DNA from: Aphrophora alni
Taxonomy: Eukaryota; Arthropoda; Insecta; Hemiptera; Aphrophoridae
DNA: 64,000 bases
Assembly: GCA_963513935.1 (NCBI GenBank)
Contig: OY740773.1
Coordinates: 99,557,291 to 99,621,290, forward strand
Reading direction: 5' to 3'
The notes below the pieces were generated by a model. That model worked only from the letters and a program-made list of their open reading frames with translations, was not told the origin of the DNA and ran no database searches. This document shows positions 44,498 through 56,508 of this stretch, in pieces; the first letter of the stretch is position 1, and the number at the start of each line of letters is the position of its first letter. Both the position numbers and the translations under genes were made by a program.

Positions 44498-46319
44498 AAA
44501 TTAATTATGTAGATATTTAATATTATAATACTGTAGTATAATATTTTCAGCTTTTTCATATATCCATTCAGAATTTATTTCCATTCAAGCTGAAAAATCT
44601 CCTTCAAAATTCGGATTTTCTCAAATTTTTCTCTAACGATTGTGATAAAATTATATTAAAATTGGTCACCATCTTCCTCAAAATGATTAAAATATGAAAA
44701 CTAACACTACACGTTAGTATATCTCAAAACTGGATGGTAAAATTGTGATGAAATGTAAATATTTAAATCCATACTAAATATGCTGTCATAGTAAAAGAAA
44801 AATTTCAGAGAGCCTTTTAAAGAAAAAAATACAACTATTACACTAATAATAAATGTCGTAGAAGGAGAAGAGAAAAGGATGGAAAAGTAACAGAGATGAA
44901 GTATCTGACGATAAATAAAACCAAAATAAAAATAAAGATCATATTGGAAGAGGGAGACAGACACGAAGCCAAAGGAAAGCGGAAGAAACTAATGTTAAAG
45001 TAGTCCATAGTAGGATAAAAGGAATAGACTACATATAATAAAACAATAACATAAACTATACAACAATGAACAAGTGCAAAGTGTATTACACTGATTTATC
45101 ACTACTAGGAAGTGTATATCAGTAAAATCTTAAGAAACACTTCTTTGGGTTACGCCAAGAGAATATGTTTATCTACGTCAGAAAGCCAACCAATGACAAC
45201 ATTTTAAATTCACACGAATACAATTCTTTGTTAGTTTTGGATTTTGTCCTTGTTGTTTCTTTTTTTCTTTCTTGCTGATTACTATTATATAAAATAGATG
45301 CAATAGATGTGGAAATATTTTGTATCTGTATTGTTTCATGAGGGAAATAACATAAAATAAAAAAAAAAAAGATTTTGTTTATTTCGCTCTATTCAATATG
45401 CCATATTAGAATGTAGTGTGAAGTTGACACTCACTACTGTAACCGTGTATCTAATACTTTCAGTTTTCTACATTAAATAACGTTTTCAATAGAGGTGACA
45501 TACAACTTACTATGTTTGAACACACTACAATACAAATATTTATTTTATGTGATGTTTCAACAAAAATTAAAATTTGATAATAATTGTTTCTTCAATTTTA
45601 GCTGCCTACTGTGTAACCAAACTAGTTCAAACCTAAGTAAAATCTACGGGTAGGAAAATATATTTTAATATTCTGTCGGCTGCCATTTTAATTAGGCTTA
45701 TATCTTTGGTTTATGGAATCTTTACATACTCGTTATTTCCTTTAAAATATATATTACTCGACCATTCAAAATTTGTATAGTTGCCCCCCTTATAAACCAA
45801 TTATCAATATTGACAATATACCATCGGTATAGCCTTCTCTAAAGTTACAAAAAAATAATTTTTTTCGTAAATACAAAAATAATTTGAAGAAATTAGTTGT
45901 TCCTGGTAGTTTATAATATGGTTAATGTGACGCAATCTAAAATATAATCAATATTTTTCTATTTTAGTGCTGGGAACTACAAAATTGATTCAGAGAGAGA
46001 TATAGAACAACCCCAAATAATTTTCGAAATTACTGAGACTCTACTACTTTTGGTACAGTACTAAATCTATACAAATTCTGCAGAAATCCAAATCCAGGCC
46101 GAAGATAGTGAAAATTGGTGGTTTACTAGCGTTCCAAGAAAATAAAACAATTTCCATTTTGAAAAAAAAATTATTTTCTGTGTATGTATTAACTTAGCGC
46201 CAATATATCTTCTGCCATTTAATCATATTTAATTAACATTCTTTGACGTGATTGGTTAAGGTTAAAATATTTCACATTGAAATTGAACAAAATCATCTGC
46301 ACAGTTTTTGAGATATTAG

Positions 46320-46470
46320 ATCCCTCAGAGGCTCACTATAGTGAGTACGGGCTTGGCGATCCCGAAAGGTCCTAACTGGATGTACAAGTATTTCAGATTT
46401 CCAATCATGCCTCATTTGTTTTCTTCCGACCTTCACGCTATTAGAGTATTGAAGGATTTTAAATTTTTAT
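46320..46470 (+). repeat. R1 family copy (5' part) with perfect palindromic start
   Basis: CTCACTATAGTGAG at 46332-46345 is a perfect 14-base palindrome. It is followed by TACGGGCTTGGCGATCCCGA, TCCTAACTGGATGTACAAG and TTAGAGTATTGAAGG. Degenerate forms of the palindrome start or end other R1 copies. Confidence 0.7.
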
Positions 46471-46594
46471 TTAAAATACTAAAATTTAAAAATATTTTGA
46501 TTCTGGTAATCTTGGATGTTGTAGACAACTATAAAATAGTAAATAGTTTCCTGTTTTTGTAAATAAATCGATTATCCTTTTTCAGAAAAAGGAA

Positions 46595-46805
46595 ACCTTT
46601 GGTTTGTTTGTCATTACAAAAGGAAACTCTCTTGTCTCTTGTGGATTTTTGTAAAGTTAATGGTTTTCTAGATATTCAATATTTAATATATTAAACTGCT
46701 GCCATTTTGAAAATATACAAAATATAGTCTCTATTTTCGGTACAGTTATAAAACGTAACATACAAAATGCATATACTAAATGTGAAGTAAACATCTTATC
46801 TATTT
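46595..46805 (+). repeat. Third copy of the palindrome arm-end sequence
   Basis: TTACAAAAGGAAACTCTCTT, AAAGTTAATGGTTTTCTAGA, GCTGCCATTTTGAAAATATA and ACATACAAAATGCATATAC match the right-arm segment 49420-49570 in the same orientation, at about 75-80% identity. Confidence 0.75.
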
Positions 46806-48600
46806 CAAAAAAGAAGAAAAAAAGGTAAAGAGATAGTTTAAAGAAAACTGATAAGAACTTTCATTAATTAAATATGATTACATGGCAGAAGATATGCTGG
46901 CACTAAGTTAATTCATACACAGAAAATTAATTATTTTTCAAAATGGAAATTGTTTTATTTTCTTGGAACGCTAGTAAACCACCAATTTTCACTATCTTCG
47001 GCCTGGATTTGGATTTCTGCAGAATTTGTATAGATTTAGTACTGTACCAAAAGTAGTAGAGTCTCAGTAATTTCGAAAATTATTTGGGGTTGTTCTATAT
47101 CTCTCTCTGAATCAATTTTGTAGTTCCCAGCACTAAAATAGAAAAATATTGATTATATTTTAGATTGCGTCACATTAACCTTATTATAAACTACCAGGAA
47201 CAACTAATTTCTTCAAATTATTTTTGTATTTACGAAAAAAATTATTTTTTTGTAACTTTAGAGAAGGCTATACCGATGGTATATTGTCAATATTGATATT
47301 TGGTTTATAAGGGGGGCAACTATACAAATTTTGAATGGTCGAGTAATATATATTTTTAAAGGAAATAACGAGTATGTAAAGATTCCATAAACCAAAGATA
47401 TAAGCCTAATTAAAATGGCAGCCGACAGAATATTAAGATATATTTTCCTACCCGTAGATTTTACTTAAGTTTGAAGTAGTTTGGTTACACAGTAGGCAGC
47501 TAAAATTGAAGAAACAATTATTATCAAATTTTAATTTTTGTTGAAACATCACATAAAATAAATATTTGTATTGTAGTGTGTTCAAACATAGTAAGTTGTA
47601 TGTCACCTCCGTTGAAAACGTTATTTAATGTAGAAAACTGAAAGTATTAGATACACGATTACAGTAGTGAGTGTCAACTTCACACTACATTCTAATATGC
47701 CATATTGAATAGAGCGAAATAAACAAAATCATTTTTTTATTTTATGTTATTTCCCTCATGAAACAATACAGATACAAAATATTTCCACATCTATTGCATC
47801 TATTTTATATAATAGTAATCAGCAAGAAAGAAAAAACAAACAATAAGGACAAAATCCAAAACTAACAAAGAATTGTATTCGTGTGAATTTAAAATTGTTG
47901 TCATTGGTTGGCTTTCTGACGTAATTAAACATATTCTCTTGGCGTAACCCAAAGAAGTGTTTCTTAAGATTTTACTGATATACACTTCCTAGTAGTGATA
48001 AATCTGTGTAATACACTTTGCACTTGTTCATTGTTGTATAGTTTATGTTATTGTTTTATTATATGTATTCTATTACTTTTATCCTACTATGGACTACTTT
48101 AACATTAGTTTCTTCCGCATTCCTTTGGCTTCGTCTCTGTCTCTCTCTTCCAATATGATCTTTATTTTTATTTTGGTTTTATTTATCGTCAGATACTTCA
48201 TCTCTGCTACTTTTCCATCCTTTTCTCTTCTCCTTCTACGACATTTATATTAGTGTAATAGTTGTATTTTTTTCTTTAAAAGGCTCTCTGAAATTTTTCT
48301 TTTACTATGACAGAATATTTAGTATGGATTTAAATATTTACATTTAATCACAATTTTACCATCCAGTTTTGAGATATACTAACGTGTAGTGTTAATTTTC
48401 ATATTTTAATTATTTTGAGGAAGATGGCGACCAATTGTAATATAATTTTATTACAATCGTTAGAAAAAAATTTGAGAAAATCCGAATTTTGAAGGAGATT
48501 TTTCAGCTTGAATGGAAATAAATTTTGAATGGATATATGAAAAAGCTGAAAATATTATACTACAGTATTATAATATTAAATATCTACATAATTAATTTAA

Positions 48601-48700
48601 GTACAATCTTCTGTCAATACTCGTATTATCTTATTATTAATATTTGCCGACGCGTTTCGACGTTCCTCCATCTTCAATACCTTCTTAAAGATTGTACTCA
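48601..48700 (-). ncRNA. Hammerhead-like motif 5 (mirror of motif 4)
   Basis: The same motif in the right arm, in reverse sense (CGACGCGTTTCGACGTTCC, then TCCATCTTCAA). It is again bounded by GTACAATCTT at 48601-48610 and AAGATTGTAC at 48688-48697. Confidence 0.3.
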
Positions 48701-48799
48701 AAATAAATAAGAAAAGGTTTCTCCGAGATTTGTAGTACGTTTTGTGCATTCCTTAACTAAACAATAAACATTTTCCTCCAAGGTTTTTCAACTAATTTT

Positions 48800-49216
48800 G
48801 TGTACTTTCCACCGTATTGTTATGCAAATATCACTTCTTACTTAAAATTCAGCTGTCAAGAAAATTACAACACAAGAGGTGTTGTTAATTTTAAGATTCT
48901 AAAAAACTTCCACAAACAAACTTGCATAACTTGTAAGTGTGTTATGAGAAGTAGATTTAAAGCACTACTTCACCTACGCTATAAACTTATCACTCATAAG
49001 AATAATGTTAAACTTAAAACCTTATTGTCGTTTGTCAAAACACAATTGCAATTTATTACATTTTTAAAAACCACGAGAATATTTTGCAATGTTATAAAAC
49101 CAGTATTTTTACTTTCTCACAAACATGATTGTAGGTTTGCAGTTTGTTTAATAAATATAATTGAAATTTGTTTTGAGATATTTACCACGAAAAAACTTAA
49201 ATATGGGTCATTTTGA
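48800..49216 (+). other. 138-codon open frame in the right palindrome arm, doubtful gene
   Basis: Mirror of the frame at 43892-44296, with a four-residue C-terminal extension (YGSF). Substitutions such as R38H, C60Y and I68N against the other arm affect the protein freely. No domain was recognised. Confidence 0.25.
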
Positions 49217-49701
49217 ACTAGTCAAGCGCCATATTTGATATTTTATGCAATTTAGAGCAATGATTTTGAACATTTTTATTAAAAGTATTAGTATTTAATA
49301 ATATTTTGGTTCTAGATCAATCTAGGGTGTTGTATAAAAACGGTAAAATTATTAGTTTTTTGTCCATAACTTAACTATCCTTTGACCTACAGAAAAAAAT
49401 ACAAAAATTGTTTTGTTTATCATTACAAAAGGAAACTTTTTGTCTGTTGTGATTTTTTCTAAAGTTAATGGTTTCCAAGATATTTAATATTTTAAACGGC
49501 CGCCATTTTTAAAATATACAAAATAGTCTTTGATTTCCTTATACTTATAAAAAGTAACATACAAAATGCGCTGAACTCAATATCTTTTATATTTCCAAAG
49601 TTTATTTTGTGTTAAGATACCAAAATGGTGGATATCTGGAAAACTATGTTTTTTTTATTGGGCATTTTTTCTTTATCCTGACCCACAGAATCATTTCCTA
49701 A

Positions 49702-49899
49702 AGTTTCGATGAAGTTAACCCTTAATTCTTTGAAACCCTTAAGGCAGACCGCAAAGTTGATGTCCGAAATTGTTTATTGCACTTCAATTTCGTCTCTACA
49801 CCTTGTTATGTCAAGCGTATTGAGAAGGAGACGTCAAAACCTATTTGATCACAAATTTTGAAAAAAAAAAATTTAATGTTCAAATTAATAACAAGTTGA
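49702..49899. other. Flank of the palindrome, nothing identified
   Basis: Ordinary sequence with no repeat recognised. Confidence 0.3.
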
Positions 49900-50072
49900 T
49901 GTTACTTACCCAGCCCATAGTACATTCCAATACAAACAGTATCTCTAAATGAAATACCACAAAACTTGGTATCTTGGACCTTGTAGGAAATGTTTAATTG
50001 TATTGCTTGATAAAGGGTTATTATCAAATACATAGAGTGAGTTTGTGTATAACAGTCGTTCTGAAGCTCGTA

Positions 50073-50075
<3 letters not shown>
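49900..50075 (+). repeat. R4 repeat copy
   Basis: It contains CCAGCCCATAGTACATTCCA and ATCTTGGACCTTGTAGGAAA, shared with 26691-26825 and 60770-60900. It runs directly into the AT microsatellite. Confidence 0.55.

Positions 50076-50077
<2 letters not shown>

Positions 50078-50149
<72 letters not shown>
50078..50149. repeat. (TA)n microsatellite, 72 bp
   Basis: An uninterrupted TA run of 36 units. The homologous site in the partner repeat at 25258-25266 has only four to five units, so the run expanded at this locus. The 78-codon frame across it (Tyr-Ile repeats) is an artefact. Confidence 0.97.
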
Positions 50150-50152
<3 letters not shown>

Positions 50153-50330
50153 GGCTTTGTCCTGACTGATTGAATGAATGACTGACAGAGAATCAACGTA
50201 GAGCAAAAACCAACAAAGATATTGATACCAAAATTTAAAGGCATATTTGCATGAGGTCATAGACGCTCACTAAGAAAGGATTTTGCGAAATTTTAATTTT
50301 AAAGGGTATTAAATACAAAGAGAAAATCAA
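50139..50330 (-). repeat. Inverted partner of 25078-25268
   Basis: Highly similar in reverse complement: ACGGCTTTGTCCTGACTGAT, GAATGACTGACAGAGAATCA, ATATTGATACCAAAATTTAA and CATAGACGCTCACTAAGAAA. It is one of the best-preserved repeat pairs in the window. Confidence 0.85.
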
Positions 50331-50440
50331 ATTTTATTAAGCAATTAGGCTTATTATAAAGTTTATTCTCTTAGTCAAGTTGTTTCTCGATTCTAAACCA
50401 AATGTATAATATACTATGCTGTGTGTACTTTAGGTACAGA

Positions 50441-50498
50441 TCTAAACATGCACGCATGCAGGTATTCTTTTGTATACCTGCATGCGTGCGTGTTTAGA
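50441..50498. repeat. 25-bp hairpin with 8-nt loop
   Basis: The 25 bases 50441-50465 (TCTAAACATGCACGCATGCA, then GGTAT) pair with 50474-50498 (ATACCTGCATGCGTGCGTGT, then TTAGA) at 24 of 25 positions, with loop TCTTTTGT. It is unusually GC-rich and well conserved for this window. No gene context explains it. Confidence 0.9.
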
Positions 50499-51774
50499 TG
50501 CGTAGATGGGAAATACCACTCAGTACTCCAAATCAGTGATTACGATTATAATAAGTGTGTGTTTAAAATTTCAGTTTTGTTCGAGATTTCGTCCGAGTTC
50601 TATATACGGTAAGTACTTCTTTTAACGTGGGTTAGGCCCTAAGAAACTTCTGTTTATTTATATTACAATAGATAATATATGTTTATATTAAAAGGTCTTC
50701 ACTCGCTGTGCTTGTGTCATTGCCTCGGCTCTGTATCACTCGTTAAGCTTCCACCAGTAACTAAGCCATCCATTGTCAGGAAGTCAGGATTCTAAATTAT
50801 ATAATAACTACATTGCATTGTAGAGAGCTGATGTTAAGTTAGTTTAGGTTGGGTTACATGCAGAGTTAAAAACTTCAAATTTGTAGCTAATGTAATGCGT
50901 CATAAGTTGAATAATACATAAGACATGAATAAAAAACTGTTAAAAATAACCGCCATTTTATCATTTTCTATTAGATTTTTATGAATTTCAATAAGGTTCT
51001 ATATGTGCATACTATAATAGTCATTACTAAATATCCTGTACCTATTTTTATTTGTGTGACTACTATTGTACTTACGTACAGACGACAACGACGACGGACA
51101 GACGGCATGTCGAAAATATCTTGACGGTTTCATGAGATGAAGAAACGTGAAGATCAATCAAAAATAAGGATAGAAATTTTTGACGAATTTGGTAATTGTG
51201 TTTGTTTTGCACCATTTTTCTATAAAATTATTTTGATACTATTCTTTAGGGCGGGGGACAAATAAATAAATTTAATACCCGGTGTTGGCTAACCTGACAT
51301 AGGATTGACCAAAGGAAACGTGGTCCATTCAAACCAAACACCACTCTAGGGAACCAACTCTTAATGAGTAAATGATAATGAATTAAATTGGAGGTATTAC
51401 ATTCTAATTACAAAGTAACTCTACACAACTCTAATTGTAGGGTGGTCAGACATCGTAGTCCTATTTGGAACTCATAAGTTTAAATATAGATAATTATTGA
51501 GGCATTTTTAAGAAATTTTCCCGAGAATGTTGAGAACGTCATTTTCCGAAAACTTAGCCTGGAATAATAATAAATAATATTAAAGAAAATTTCACTAAAG
51601 AATTAAACTACACAAATTGGCAGCACACGTCTACAATTTACGATGATGTACGCCCTTATTTAAAAGATAGCGTCCTTGGTTCATTTGTTAATTTTTTATT
51701 GACAACTAACTACGAACTAATATTTTTTTAACGATTAATTTACTTTCGTTTTATTTCCTTTTAGATACTGTACA
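50499..51774. other. AT-rich DNA, nothing identified
   Basis: A CTTCACTCGCTGTGCTTGTG block (50698-50717) is shared with about 60988-61007. A GACGACAACGACGACGGACA block lies near 51082. No gene was seen. Confidence 0.35.
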
Positions 51775-51812
51775 CATAAGTGAGAAAGTTTGTGCAAAAT
51801 TTTGGATCATTT
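51775..51812 (+). repeat. R2 motif copy
   Basis: ATAAGTGAGAAAGTTTGTGC, then AAAATTTTGGATCA. The 3' hairpin half is degraded. Confidence 0.65.
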
Positions 51813-51957
51813 ATTTAATAAATGTTTATAAATAATTTAACCTTATCTTCTTAAGCAAAACTATATTCCTTTAGTCCCAAAAACAACATTGAATTTAGAA
51901 ATATTTTCTGACAAGGTCTTCTCCCATGCTTTATCGTGTAGCTTGCATTGTACTATA

Positions 51958-52240
51958 ACGCTCAGAGGCTCATTTATAGTGAATACAGGTCCCAAGCTGA
52001 ATCTACACCTTTTTCCGTGTAGTATTTTGTTGGATCCCTCTCATGGTGTAGTAATTCCGAGGGACCTCAGCTGAATCTACACCCTTTTTCGTGTAGTACT
52101 TTGTTGAATAACTTTCATCTTTCCTCTCGGGTCTCACATGACCAACTCTTGTTTTTACGACCTTCACACTAATGAGTATCAAGGGCTAGAAGTTTTTTAT
52201 AAGGCGATGATGACTGAGAGGTTTTATCCTTTAAACAACA
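51958..52240 (+). repeat. R1 family copy with internal duplication
   Basis: The block AGCTGAATCTACACCTTTTT CGTGTAGTA occurs twice (near 51993 and 52068), so about 75 bases are duplicated. The rest follows the R1 order: TCATCTTTCC, GACCAACTCTTGTT, TTTTTTATAAGGCGATGATG and GAGAGGTTTTATCC. Confidence 0.7.
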
Positions 52241-55200
52241 AGAAAAAACAAAACATTTTCATACTAAAGAAAGCCGCTCGCGTCAATGCAGGATCAAGTT
52301 TCAAGTGCACCGCTGCCTGTACAGATGGATATTCACTTGAAATATGATATTTTTAGAATGTTAAACGATACAATGTGGTGAAATTACAATATCATTGTCG
52401 CAGTTCGTTCTGAAAAGTTCATAAACAGATAACGTTGGAGGATGTCCATTATGAATCGGTATTTGTCAAAAAGTTTGTGATGTTCGTAATCGTTTTTAGA
52501 GATTTTAAGAACGACGGTTTCACGTCCATTATTACAGTCTCTGCAACCAATTATACAATTTGACTTTCTTCAAGTTCAATTTTTTAATATAGAAATATTT
52601 TATCCTTGCAAAAGTAAAACTCTCTTTCTACCCGTGCGTTAAAAAAGTATAAAATATTATACACTAAAGGGGATATCGTTCCAGATTTCTCTAGCATGAA
52701 ACTTGTAAAGGAATAAATTTTAATATAGAATTATTAATACAGCAGTACATACGAGAACAGGGTAATATGTAGGGAATAAGGTTTTTAATATAGAGTTGCT
52801 GTAGGGGATCAAACAAACAACCCTTTTTGTCATCGACTACTTAGCGATCGAAGGCAACTGAGTTATTAAAAACGTATTACTATTTAAAAGGGAAAATGTA
52901 TAGAAGAGATTTATTAGAGAAATATTGCTTTTACTTCTACTGAATTCCTAATTGTTTCTATTTTATTTTATTATTTGTAATCGCTATAGCAATTATTGTT
53001 CTATATATACAAATAATTTAAAATGGCCGTTGTGAAATGAACAAGAGAAGTAACACTTTAGTAGTGTATAGCCACCAGGATTGTGTATGATAAATTAATA
53101 ATGTAATTATAAAAAATTACTTCATTTCATCCGTCCGACAATCCTATATAGGTAATCACAGATTTCCGGTTTCGGCGGTTTATGCCGCCATTTGCTAAAC
53201 TTTTTTAACACAATTGAATGTCATAAACTAAAAAAAAAAAAAAAAAATTTAACTTTAAAATAACTTTACTTTGTCATAGTTAAAAATGTAAACAACTTTA
53301 CTTGTCATAACACGATGAATAAAATGTCGACACAAAAAGTTTGAAAAACATTCCACTAAAACACATCAGCTAATGAGTTAAAACAAATTGGATTTTTCTT
53401 CTATGCAGTTAAAGTTTCGACTGAACTTAATAATAAGAAAAATATTGTTTAAATAAGAAATTGCAATCATTGCGAAAAAAAAAAGTCACGTTGGCATCAA
53501 AAATTTGAACCAGTTGGTTTACTCTACAATTCAGTGTCCACTTCGATTTCTGTGATTGGCATTTTTTAGTTGACTGGTCGACACTTTCCATGTGGCTTGC
53601 ATTTACCATATCTAAGCTCCCACGCAATTCTTACAACAATAATAGTTAACAATAAGCCATATAAATCGTTAACTTTACCTAAATTTAAGCAATAAATCAC
53701 AAATAAAGTAAACGCTATACAGTATGTTACAGTTAAGTCGTTAAATTCAAACCCAATTGTCACAGATTAACAATAAGAAACTGTTCAATATCTCGTAATT
53801 AAGCAATCAATCACAACACAGTGGGAATCCGCACAAATAAATTAATAAGTACTACACAAGTTAATATAATTTAAAACAGCTGTTAAAAATATTCAAATAA
53901 TACAAAATGTAACGTATTTACCCATAACAGGCATGTTATTTATTAAAAAATAAGCATTTCCAAGGAAAATGAATAATTTTCGGCAAATCTGCAGGGAAGT
54001 CGTTTAATTTTATACCTGAATCATTAAAATTGGTCTTAAAGAGAAGAAATATGAGACTGGCGTAGACATTTCTTAGTGAATTAAATATAAATAAAAAAAT
54101 ATATTTATTTATTCTGATGCTCCTCCACATACATACGAAATATTCCGTAATAGAAAACAAATTTAAAAAAGAAAAATCAGTTGCTTGCCGCCCTTTGTGT
54201 GTTATGTTTCATCTGATCACTTTTGTATTTAGTCTTAGATTAGACTGCCCAGGTCTAGTTTTAAGCTTAAGTTCATTGATTAGATTGTAGATTTAGTTTT
54301 CGTTTACAACATGGCCCTAGGTACTAAATTATGTTGGTGTTTTTTTCTTTTATGTTCTAGTTTTACACTTGGTAACGAGAGTTGATTTATACTCTCGAAA
54401 AGTTGAGTATTAACTTTTATGAACACAGACCATGACAAAATGTCCGGTTATTGTTCATAAAATAACTTTAAAACCGTAAAGTAAAACCTACAAAAATAAG
54501 ACAGTAAATTATACAACTTAGCTTGCTAATTTAAAAAAACAGCAACTAAGTGTTATTTATTTAAAAAATATATATTTAATAATTAAATACCATAATATTT
54601 ATTATTATTGTCGTGTTTACCTTTTTTAGAAATAAAATGTACTTAAATCGAATCAAATAAGAAAGAAGAACAAGGCGAAGATACAACAGATTATTGACAA
54701 AAAAAAAGTCGTTATGAGGATAAACAATAAAACTAACTTCTCCCTATCAGTAAAAAGTTTAAATTTTGATAATAAACCCAGAATAAACTAAGTTTTTTTT
54801 TTATGTTGAAAATGATATTCAAAGAAAAAATCGAGCTAACAGTTAGTGTCGATATTTGAGACCAATAAATTGCCTTTTCTGTAAAATAACTGACACCTAA
54901 ATGTCTGCCGAACAGAGGACAATAAAGTCCAACAAATAAGACACATAATATGATTCAGTAGCAGAAAATAGTTATTAGAATGAAACAAACCGCTGCAGAT
55001 GATACACAGATTGATAAATATTATAGAAATAAAAATTAGAGACTTACAACACAACTGCTTTTTTAACAAATCCAGAATCGTTAGAAGACACTTACCTGAA
55101 ACAAAGAAATAAACGGTATTGAAACTATTGGTTTATTTACTCTAAAATAAAATACTTGATTGTTGTATGTAATTGTAACTAATAGAGTGACATAAATAAA

Positions 55201-55273
55201 TATCAAACTTGACTACTTGATACAATACAAGAAGAACACAAGTTCTCACAAATAATACGTTTATTTATTTAAA
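52241..55273. other. AT-rich DNA, nothing identified
   Basis: It includes a poly-A run at about 53231-53247 and scattered short frames (for example 53427-53763 and 53936-54160, minus) without recognisable motifs. It is the longest stretch of the window with no recognised element. Confidence 0.35.
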
Positions 55274-55306
55274 CGCGGTTCATCGACGAAGTTGTCATCT
55301 TCATTC
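55274..55306 (-). ncRNA. Hammerhead-like motif 7 (degenerate)
   Basis: Minus strand: TGAAGATGACAACTTCGTCG, then ATGAACCGCG. The CTGANGA box is partial and GAAA is replaced by GAAC, so it would be inactive. It is listed because it sits at the edge of the LTR-leader array, opposite motif 6 at 57440. Confidence 0.25.
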
Positions 55307-55739
55307 GCTTGAAAAGCTATAGCAGTTTAATCTTTCAGTCGGTTATTCCGTCATAGAATTATTATTTTGTGACAGTTGTGATCGTCTCCACGTCTTTTGA
55401 CAAGCTGGAAGCTTCGGCTGGCTGGAGACCGCGTACACTTTACTCGACTCCTTGGCCCATCCTGACAAGTTTCGGCTAAAGGTACGCGGTCTCCAGCCAG
55501 CCGAAGCTTCCAGCTGGTCAAAAGAAGTGGAGACGGTCACAAGTGGGATTGCTATGATTACGTTTCTCTGACAACGGTGGAGACACTGTATCCAAGTCAT
55601 TATCATCGTTGTAATTGGGTAATGTCCCTTTACGTTTAAGCCGTTGGCGTCTAGACGTACTTTGACTTGAAGTTGACGCCATGAGCACCGCTTACGTGTT
55701 ACGTGTTACTGCGCCGATCCCAAAAACACCAGTTGTTTT

Positions 55740-55759
55740 GAATCCCACTTCTGACACCA
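55740..55759 (-). promoter_or_regulatory. tRNA-Leu-type primer-binding site, copy 1
   Basis: The minus strand reads TGGTGTCAGAAGTGGGATTC, complementary to the 3' end of insect tRNA-Leu including CCA. Confidence 0.7.
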
Positions 55760-55908
55760 TTTTGTGACCGTCTCCCGCTTTTTCAACGAAAAACCCTGGT
55801 TTTGGATCTGGAAGAGTTCCGAGAGCCGCGAGAAGGAAGTTGAACGGCAGACCGCTACGGGACGAGGTCAGTCCATTTTTAATTAAAAAGCGGGAGACGG
55901 TCACAAAA

Positions 55909-55928
55909 TGGTGTCAGAAGTGGGATTC
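55909..55928 (+). promoter_or_regulatory. tRNA-Leu-type primer-binding site, copy 2
   Basis: TGGTGTCAGAAGTGGGATTC, 20 of 20 complementary to a tRNA-Leu 3' end as I know it from Drosophila. It starts the leader about 70 bases before the short ATG frame. Confidence 0.7.
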
Positions 55929-56488
55929 AAAACAACTGGTGTTTTGGGATCGGCGCAGTAAAACGTAACACGTAAGCAGTGCTCATGGCGTCAACTTCAA
56001 GTCAAAGTACGTCTAGACGCCAACGGCTTAAACGTAAAGGGACATTACCCAATTACAACTTAGATAATGACTTGGATACAGTGTCTCCACCGTTGTCAGA
56101 GAAACGTAATCATAGCAATCCCACTTGTGACCGTCTCCACTTCTTTTGACCAGCTGGAAGCTTCGGCTGGCTGGAGACCGCGTACACTTTACTCGACTCC
56201 TTGGCCCATCCTGACAAGTTTCGGCTAAAGGTACGCGGTCTCCAGCCAGCCGAAGCTTCCAGCTGGTCAAAAGAAGTGGAGACGGTCACAAGTGGGATTG
56301 CTATGATTACGTTTCTCTGACAACGGTGGAGACACTGTATCCAAGTCATTATCATCGTTGTAATTGGGTAATGTCCCTTTACGTTTAAGCCGTTGGCGTC
56401 TAGACGTACTTTGACTTGAAGTTGACGCCATGAGCACCGCTTACGTGTTACGTGTTACTGCGCCGATCCCAAAAACACCAGTTGTTTT

Positions 56489-56508
56489 GAATCCCACTTC
56501 TGACACCA
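56489..56508 (-). promoter_or_regulatory. tRNA-Leu-type primer-binding site, copy 3
   Basis: Identical to copy 1, one 749-bp period further on. Confidence 0.7.

Larger units (their letters stand above)
43399..46240 (-). repeat. Giant palindrome, left arm (about 2.84 kb)
   Basis: The arm is the reverse complement of 46862-49701 at roughly 95% identity by eye. The outer edge is next to CAGGGCGTCCCTTAAG (43368-43383), probably the true transposon end. The outermost ~350 bases carry the GCCGCCATTTTTAAA...TACAAAATAGTC theme. Open frames occur here (134 codons at 43892-44296; 85 codons at 44707-44964). The first is repeated in the other arm, but most differences between arms change the amino acid, so I see no sign of selection. 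No transposase was recognised. Confidence 0.9.
46241..46861. other. Palindrome spacer, about 620 bp
   Basis: The spacer holds an R1 fragment (46320-46470) and a third, diverged copy of the arm-end sequence (46595-46805). A 73-codon frame is not supported. Confidence 0.7.
46862..49701 (+). repeat. Giant palindrome, right arm (about 2.84 kb)
   Basis: Reverse complement of 43399-46240. Matching edges: AATTAAATATGATTACATGG (46862) against CCATTTAATCATATTTAATT (46219-46238), and CACAGAATCATTTCCTA (outer). Differences are scattered substitutions and small indels. Beyond 49701 the match stops, and no CAGGGCGTCCC end is seen on this side, so the outer ~30 bases present at the left are missing here. 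Confidence 0.9.

Noticed and set aside
50024..50260. 78-codon minus frame with a Tyr-Ile repeat
   Set aside because: A translation of the (TA)n microsatellite and repeat flanks.
55434..55480. Possible tRNA-Leu gene in the array
   Set aside because: Only a 5'-end-like stretch and a separate PBS are present. There is no contiguous cloverleaf, anticodon arm or intron structure.
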